From Tachypleus tridentatus (taxonomy: Eukaryota; Arthropoda; Merostomata; Xiphosura; Limulidae): 64,000 bases of DNA. Positions 58,180 through 64,000 of the stretch are shown here, piece by piece. Made by a program: the position numbers and the translations under genes. The first letter of the stretch is position 1, and each line of letters opens with the position of its first letter. The stretch covers positions 4,650,001 through 4,714,000 of the forward strand of contig NC_134830.1 in NCBI RefSeq assembly GCF_004210375.1. The letters are read 5' to 3'. The notes under the pieces are model-generated. The model had not been told where the DNA came from, did not search any database, and saw only the letters and a list, made by a program, of their open reading frames with translations.

Positions 58180-59140
58180 ACAATGGCCATAACATTAAAT
58201 AACCTCGACACCAGGACTGGAAAGGCCAACTTCAGGTGACTAACGCTACTGTTTGAACTATCCGCTTGAACTACTCATTAGTCATCCTGGCGAAGTTGTT
58301 ATTATACTTTTGCTGCATATCATTTCACACTTTTACTACTTAACTTTAGTACTGGCCATATTGACTCATAACCCGAACCAGGACTGGAAAGACCAACTTC
58401 AGGTGACTGACGGTGGTTTTATACTTACCTGTTAGTCTTCCTGGCGGTTACCATCATTACCATTCTGCTACAGGTAGTTCTTTACAACTTTGTTGACTGG
58501 ATGTCAACATTGGTTTTCTACACCATTTTCTGTTTTAATTGCCATTTTGCTTTTATCTTCAATTACTTTTACAAATTTTACTCCATTTACTTGACTTTTA
58601 TCTTTTTACTGACATTTGGCTACTCATTATTACGATTTTATGGAGTGTCTTTAAAACTTTTATTCTTTTACATTTTGATAATAGCTGCTATGACACATAA
58701 CCCGAACCAGGACTGGAAAGGCCAACTTCAGGTGATTGATGGTGGTTCTTGAACTTACCTGTTAGTCTTCCTGGTGGGTTATGATCATTAACATTTTGCT
58801 AGAGTAAATATTTTACAACTTTGAAGACTGGATGTCACCATTGGTTTTTACACCATTTTCTGTTTTAATTGCTGTTTTGTTTTTACCTTCATTTACTTTT
58901 ACAAATTTTACTTCATTTACTTGACTTTATCTTTTTACTGGACATTTGGCTACTCATTATTACGATTTTGCGGAGTGTCTTTTAAAACTTCTATTCTTTT
59001 ACATTTTGATACTCGTTGCTATGACACATAACCCGGAACCAGGACTGGAAAGGCCAACTTCAGGTGATTGACGGTGGTTCTTGAACATACCTGTTAATCT
59101 TCCCATGGTTTTTTGCTAGAGTAAATACCTTACAACTTCT
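58180..59140 (+). repeat. four 3' UTR modules of LINE copy B
   Basis: The ACCAGGACTGGAAAG core occurs near 58210, 58377, 58707 and 59038. The last three are spaced about 330 bp apart, and the modules share the ACATTTGGCTACTCATTATT and ATGACACATAACCCG-type segments. Confidence 0.88.
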
Positions 59141-59469
59141 TATACTCTGCCTTCTATCATAACATTGTAGACTAGGTGTCAGCATTGGTTTTATACTTTT
59201 TTTGTTTTACCTTCATTTCCATTTATGTCTATTACTACATTTATTTATTTATTTTTATTTTTTTTACATTTTACCGAATGTCTGGCGCAGATAGCCTTGC
59301 TGCTTTGTGCCATAAAACACTAAATCAATCAATCAATCAATTTATTTGTGTGCCTTTTGGCTACAGTTCATTACAGTTCATGGGTTCTACAGATTCTGTC
59401 TGAAGCTTTCTGCTCTTACCCTATCCCCTATTTACTTCTATAATTAGCTTCCCTCCTTCTTCTCAGGAT

Positions 59470-59720
59470 CATACCTCTTCCAGTCATCTGGTCAAGACCT
59501 ACTGCACAAAGGTGTTGTCAAACAGGAGTACCCACCGATCCAGAATTTTAGTCTCAAACAGGAGTACCCACTGATCCAGGATTTTAGTCCCATCTAATTG
59601 TTGTCCCTGAGAAAATGGAAGATTGGAGACTTGTCCCAGTTGAACTTTTATCTGGAGCCACCTTGCTTCTCCACAGAGTCCCATCTCTCACTTTGTTTTT
59701 TTCTCCAGTACTTTGAACCA
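59470..59720 (+). mobile_element. decayed DIRS-like reverse transcriptase fragment
   Basis: In broken frames, KWKIGDLSQLNFYLEPPCFS near 59610-59670 resembles the RPVLDLSxLN-type block at the start of DIRS/Ngaro-type reverse transcriptases. It is preceded by a repeated GAGTACCCAC(C/T)GATCCAG stretch. The call is by motif style only. It probably belongs with the fragment at 61480. Confidence 0.4.
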
Positions 59721-59768
59721 CCAGATTGTTATGATGGATACTTGTTCTCATATTCAAACTGTCATCAT

Positions 59769-59896
59769 GTCCACACGTGTCATGTCTTTCAGTTCTGGGT
59801 GTCCACACGTGTCGTCTTTCAGTTCTGGATGTCCACACGTGTCATGTCGTTCAGTTCTGGGTGTCCACACGTGTCATGTCTTTCAGTTCTGGGTGT
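59769..59896 (+). repeat. ~32-bp tandem repeat, four copies
   Basis: GTCCACACGTGTCATGTCTT plus TCAGTTCTGGGT, starting at 59769 and repeated to 59896, with 2-5 bp length differences. It sits inside the DIRS-like remnant. Confidence 0.92.
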
Positions 59897-60090
59897 TGTT
59901 GTTTCGTACTTCTATGTGTTTTGTTGAATGATATGATATTTTGCCTGTAATTTTCACTTATGTGGTTTTCATGGCTCCTGATTGCCTCTTCCTGTACCCT
60001 GTTAGTCAGTCGTGCTAACTTTGGGAAGCTTATCAGGTAGGAATTTCTCATCTGATTTGATAAGTTTGTTCTGAACCCAACTCAGCATTT

Positions 60091-61454
60091 TAGTTCATTG
60101 GAGGGTGGGTTTTTCATTTCCCTTTATTAAGAAGCCCAGTCTTTCCCACTTAGTTCATTGAAGGGGGATTTCTTCATTTCCCTTTATTGAGAAGCCCAGT
60201 CTTTCCCACTTAGTTCATTGGAAGGGGTAGGTTCTTTATTTCCCTTTATTGAGAAGCCCAGTCTTTCCCACTTAGTTCATTGGAGGTGGGGTTTTCTTCA
60301 TTTCCTTTATTGAGAAGCCCAGTCTTCCCACTTAGTTCATTGGAGGTGGGGGTTTTCTTCATTTCCCTTTATTGAGAAGCCCAGTCTTCCCACTTAGTTC
60401 ATTGGAGGTGGGGGTTCTTCATTTCCTTTATTGAGTAAGCCCAGTCTTTCCCACTTAGTTGATTGGAGGGGGGGGTTCTTCATTTCCCTTTATTGAAAAG
60501 CCCAGTCTTTTCCACTTAGTTCATTGGAGGTGGGGGGTTTTTCTTCATTTCCCTTTATTGAGAAGCCCAGTCTTCCCACTTAGTTCATTGGGGGGGGGTC
60601 TCATTTCCCTTTAAGAAGCCCAGTCTCTTCCCAGTTAGTTCATTGGGGGGGTCTTCATTTCCCTTTATTGAGAAGCCCAGTCTTTCTCACTTGGTTCATT
60701 GAGGGGTTTCTTCATTTCCCTTTATTGAGAAGCCCAGTCTTCTCTCACTTGGTTCATTGGAGGGTGGGTTTTTTCATTTCCCTTTATTAAGAAGCCCAGT
60801 CTTTCCCACTTAGTTCATTGAAGGGGATTTCTTCATTTCCTTTATTAAGAAGTCCAGTCTTTCCCACTTAGTTCATTGAGGTGGGAGGGTTCTTCATTTC
60901 CCTTTATTAAGAAGCCCAGTCTTTCCCACTTAGTTCATTGGAGGTGGGGGGTTTTTCTTCATTTCCCTTTATTGAGAAGCCCAGTCTTTCCCACTTAGTT
61001 CATTGGAGGTGGGAGGGTTCTTCATTTCCCTTTATTGAGAAGCCCAATTTTTCCCACTTAGTTCATTGGAGGTGGGAGGGTTATTCATTTCCCTTTATTG
61101 AGAAGCCCAGTCTTTCCCACTTAGTTCATTCTGTTTCTTCATTTCCCTTTATTGAGAAGCCCAGTCTTCCCACTTTGTTCATTCTGTTTCTTCATTTCCT
61201 TTATCGAGAAGCCCAGTCTTTCCCACTTAGTTCATTGGAGAGGGGTTTCTTCATTTCCCTTATCGAAGCCCAGTTTTTCCACTTAGTTCATTGGAGGTGG
61301 GAGGGTTCTTCATTTCCCTTTATTGAGAAGCCCAGTCTTTCCCACTTAGTTCATTCTTTTCTTCATTTCCCTTTATTGAGAAGCCCAGTCTTTCCCACTT
61401 AGTTCATTCTGTTTCTTCATTTCCCTTTATTGAGAAGCCCAGTCTTTCCCACTT
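60091..61454 (+). repeat. ~62-bp minisatellite, about 22 copies
   Basis: The unit is TAGTTCATTGGAGGTGGGGG, then TTCTTCATTTCCCTTTATTG and AGAAGCCCAGTCTTTCCCACT. G-run length is highly variable (GGGG to 8 G), as expected for slippage or for sequencing error in homopolymers. It interrupts the DIRS-like sequence. Confidence 0.95.
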
Positions 61455-61479
61455 CAATCCAGGGATGTAAAGCATGCAA

Positions 61480-62420
61480 TCTTGATGACCCTATCCTCTT
61501 GTTTTTTGCTACATGTGGGTTTTTCTGTTAGGAATGTGGGCTTCCATTTGTTGAGCTCACATGCATTTCCTTCAGTGGATGATTCTTGACCAGTGGAACT
61601 TTTATGACATTCTCTTGGACCATCCCATTACTCTTACCCTTGGGATTAGGGCTGACCATGCATGATGGCTGGACAGTTGAAAGTCTGCCAAGGAGTCTAT
61701 TGTTTATTTCAACATCCTGGAAATTTTGGCATTTCATATCTACCCCTTCCTGAAGGGGTGATTTAATCTAACTATTCTACTGTCATAAGTTATATCATCA
61801 TATAAGGTTGTTTTTGAATTAAATGCAAAGCTTCAAATAGGACTATCTGTGCTCTGCCCACAATGGATATCAAAACATGGTTTCTAGCATTGTAAATTTA
61901 CAGTCATACCATGGTTCCAATGGGGAACCACCTGACAAGGAAGAAACAAATCCAGATCTTTGTATTTTCAAAGTTTAGAGCTTCTTGGCATGTCATGTTC
62001 CAGGTATTGTTAATCTAGTGGCTTATTGCTTATCTCAACCTAGTTAGGTTCTTCTCAAAGAGTTGTCCCTTCTTTCATGGATATTGTAGTGGATGTGTTC
62101 TCAACTGAGAACACCATATATAGATGTACTTGCTTACTGGAGTGCCAAAATTCCTTCCTGCTGGTCGTGGTTTCACACCTTTCATTTCTGGGAATAGTTG
62201 AGTTTAGTTAGGATTGGAGGATTCTTCACCCTTATGTCTGCCCTCCAATCAGTCTCCTTTCCAGGGTTTTATTTTCCCTTATCCAGCCCATTCCTTGTCT
62301 TGTCCTGCTTATTGGAACATCATCCCCTACTTCTGTCCCAGTCTCTCCTTTGACAACTGTAATCGGACATAGTTCATTCTGACAATGCCACACTCCATCT
62401 TAATGTATGGCTTTTGTGTG
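61480..62420 (+). mobile_element. decayed DIRS-like retroelement, RNase H and downstream part
   Basis: AKESIVYFNILEILAFHI (61690-61740) resembles the E-x-HINxLEL-A block of the RNase H in DIRS-type elements. HVPGIVNLVAYCLSQ (61994 onward) resembles the HxPGxxNxxADxLSR block, and HPYVCPPISLLSRVL (62227 onward) the following PPxxLIxRVL block. The order is right, the frames differ and stops are frequent. A Gypsy-like origin is the main alternative. Confidence 0.5.
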
Positions 62421-62770
62421 GTTCCTTGCCTTAGCTTAGGAAATTACCCTTTGTGTCTTTTCTTTCTTATTACATTCGACCTTTCTCCTTGTGTGTATAC
62501 CAGAGGTAATAGTATACCTTCAAATATTGGTTCATTTGTCAAAGCTTCAGCCCCTCCTGTCTTTCAGTACATTGTTTTTCCTAGTACATCATCTGGTTGT
62601 TTGTTCAAAGTTTGTATGTGTCAGCTGTTTGTAGCTTCCCTGTCAAACACGTTTTGATTCTGCTCTTTCTGGAAGGATCTCTCCTGTTATTTCTCTCCTT
62701 TCCATTGCTTTTGTATTGTTCATCCTCTGTATTCCTTTATTTTACCATATTGGATCTCAGTTTTATTTTT

Positions 62771-63277
62771 TGTGCCCTGTCCATTCTCCATCAAGTGTTG
62801 CATGTTTTTCTCATAAGTTCTTGTCCTCTTTGTTTGTGGTTATTGTTGATCCTTTGTACCCTGTCCATTCTGAATCAACTGTTGCATGTTCCTTCTCATA
62901 AGTTCTTGTCCTCTTTGCTTGTGGTTATTGTTGTTCCTTTGTGCCCTGTCCATTCTGAATCAAGTGTTGCATGTTCCTTCTCATAAATTCTCCTCCTCTT
63001 TGCTTGTGGTTATTGTTGTTCCTTTGTGCCCTGTCCATTCTGAATCAAGTGTTGCATGTTCCTTCTCATAAGTTCTTCTCCTCTTTGCTTGTGGTTATTG
63101 TTGTTCCTTTGTGCCCTGTCCATTCTGAATCAAGTATTGCATGTTCCTTCTCATAAGTTATCCTCCTCTTTGCTTGTGGTTATTGTTGTTCCTTTGTGCC
63201 CTGTCCATTCTGAATCAAGTGTTGCATGTTCCTTCTCATAAGTTCTCCTCCTCTTTGCTTGTGGTTATTGTTGTTCC
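62771..63277 (+). repeat. 85-bp tandem repeat, about 6 copies
   Basis: The unit is TGTGCCCTGTCCATTCTGAA, then TCAAGTGTTGCATGTTCCTT and on to TTATTGTTGTTCCTT, at 85-bp spacing. The four downstream copies are almost identical and the first is diverged. Because 85 is not a multiple of three, it produces overlapping 61-codon frames that are not genes. Confidence 0.95.
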
Positions 63278-63802
63278 AATATTTTTCTAGTTCTATTTTT
63301 TGTCCTCTAACCTGATTGGACCTTCCTTTTCTAGACATCTGCTGCCCAGGCAGGTGATTTGGCCTTCTTTCTTATTTCTTTACTTTCCATTTTCCAGCTG
63401 TACTCCCATTAAGTTCTGGATATATTTCTTTGTCCAGTTCATTCCTTGTGATGTTATATGGCTCACACTGCCTACTTCACTACTGTTCATCTCTTTGCTG
63501 AATGCATTGGTGCCTGCCAGTTGGTTGTGCCCTCTTTTTTCCCACGTTAATTACTGGGTGAAGAGCATAGCTGTTACACAAGTAGTTCTATACCCCATAC
63601 ATGTGGTTTCTTTTCGTATTCTTCCACAACGTTTACTTCATTGTGTCCACTTGTTTCAGTATTTATACACCTTTACTGGCTCTGCCACCTTTCAATGTAG
63701 GATTCTATGTGTGAAGGTAAGACTGTTTTGAAGTTATCATTTTCTTACACTGAACATGTATATCTGATAAAACTTACCATCTTTTACCCTTCCTCTTCAC
63801 AG
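63278..63802. other. DNA right of the 85-bp array
   Basis: A 143-codon open frame at 63300-63731 is hydrophobic and pyrimidine-rich, with no recognisable motif. It may be part of the DIRS-like remnant or chance. The end (63785-63802) is a strong acceptor tract, TTCCTCTTCACAG. Confidence 0.35.
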
Positions 63803-63866
63803 ATATGCCAATGATTCTGGTTTGTACGTGCCAGTTCTCAAAAGTGTGAAGATTTTTCTAGAATAG
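63803..63866 (+). CDS. possible terminal exon, unknown protein
   Basis: After a strong acceptor, the phase-2 reading gives YANDSGLYVPVLKSVKIFLE and then TAG at 63864-63866. It is short and its partner exon is not known, so this is only a candidate. Confidence 0.2.
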
Positions 63867-64000
63867 TAGAGTGAGCTAGTTATGATAGTATGTATGGCAC
63901 AGTATGATTGGTGGAAAGTTGTCACATGATCAACACTAAACCTATTGGTAATAAAAGACTGATGCGCTGATTGTTAATAATGTTTTTGATATGGGAGTCC

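Larger units (their letters stand above)
53453..59340 (+). mobile_element. LINE copy B, both ends present, internally deleted
   Basis: TTTATTTGTGTG at 53441-53452 and 59341-59352 is a 12-bp target-site duplication, and the element runs from CCCCTCGG to (ATCA)n. It matches copy A throughout but lacks about 400 bp of ORF2 (junction near 57365-57390) and about 380 bp at the ORF2 end (junction near 58095). It has four 3' UTR modules against three in copy A. Confidence 0.95.

Overview
This is animal (eukaryotic) nuclear DNA: introns with GT-AG borders, tRNA-headed SINEs, non-LTR retrotransposons, a hAT transposon, very many minisatellites and a 500-N scaffold gap. The FoxN3 protein is arthropod-like and the tRNA-derived SINE family resembles one I associate with horseshoe crabs, so a chelicerate, probably xiphosuran, genome is my best guess. 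That assignment rests on recollection and was not tested.

The one confidently identified host gene is a forkhead factor of the FOXN2/3 group (FoxN3/CHES1-like) on the + strand, 3293-30090. Five coding exons join in compatible phases: 3293-3945, 7837-7988, 9308-9360, 14171-15335 (or 14171-14239) and 29666-30090. The forkhead domain spans exons 1 and 2. Exon 4 carries an acidic motif that in vertebrates lies in an alternatively used exon. The last exon has a Ser/Glu-rich stretch, a basic nuclear-localisation-like motif and a conserved C-terminal segment, but needs two frame changes.

The introns are dominated by tandem arrays and mobile elements. Three arrays touch exon ends: a 57-bp repeat after exon 1, a 72-bp repeat that multiplies the exon 2 splice donor about 13 times, and 23 copies of a 48-bp unit in the reading frame of exon 4. 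A fourth, 54-bp array contains the 5' end of a truncated LINE. A 3.3-kb array of a 30-bp unit fills much of the last intron.

Three copies of one RNase-H-bearing LINE (I/Nimb-like) are present. Copy A (16001-22403) and copy B (53453-59340) span the element end to end, each flanked by a 12-bp target-site duplication. Copy C (10902-12740) is 5'-truncated. Copy A interrupts an 89-codon open frame. 

From 30 to 64 kb I recognise no gene. The region holds more minisatellites (24, 108, ~30, 34, ~38, 41, 52, 62 and 85 bp units), five SINE copies in the whole window (four of them here), a decayed hAT transposase with terminal inverted repeats, a small hAT-type MITE, a palindromic foldback family, decayed DIRS-like retroelement coding sequence, the N gap at 50808-51307, and a few weak exon candidates near 50.1, 52.2 and 63.8 kb. 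Tandem arrays cover roughly a quarter of the window. Most long open frames inside them exist only because the unit length is a multiple of three.
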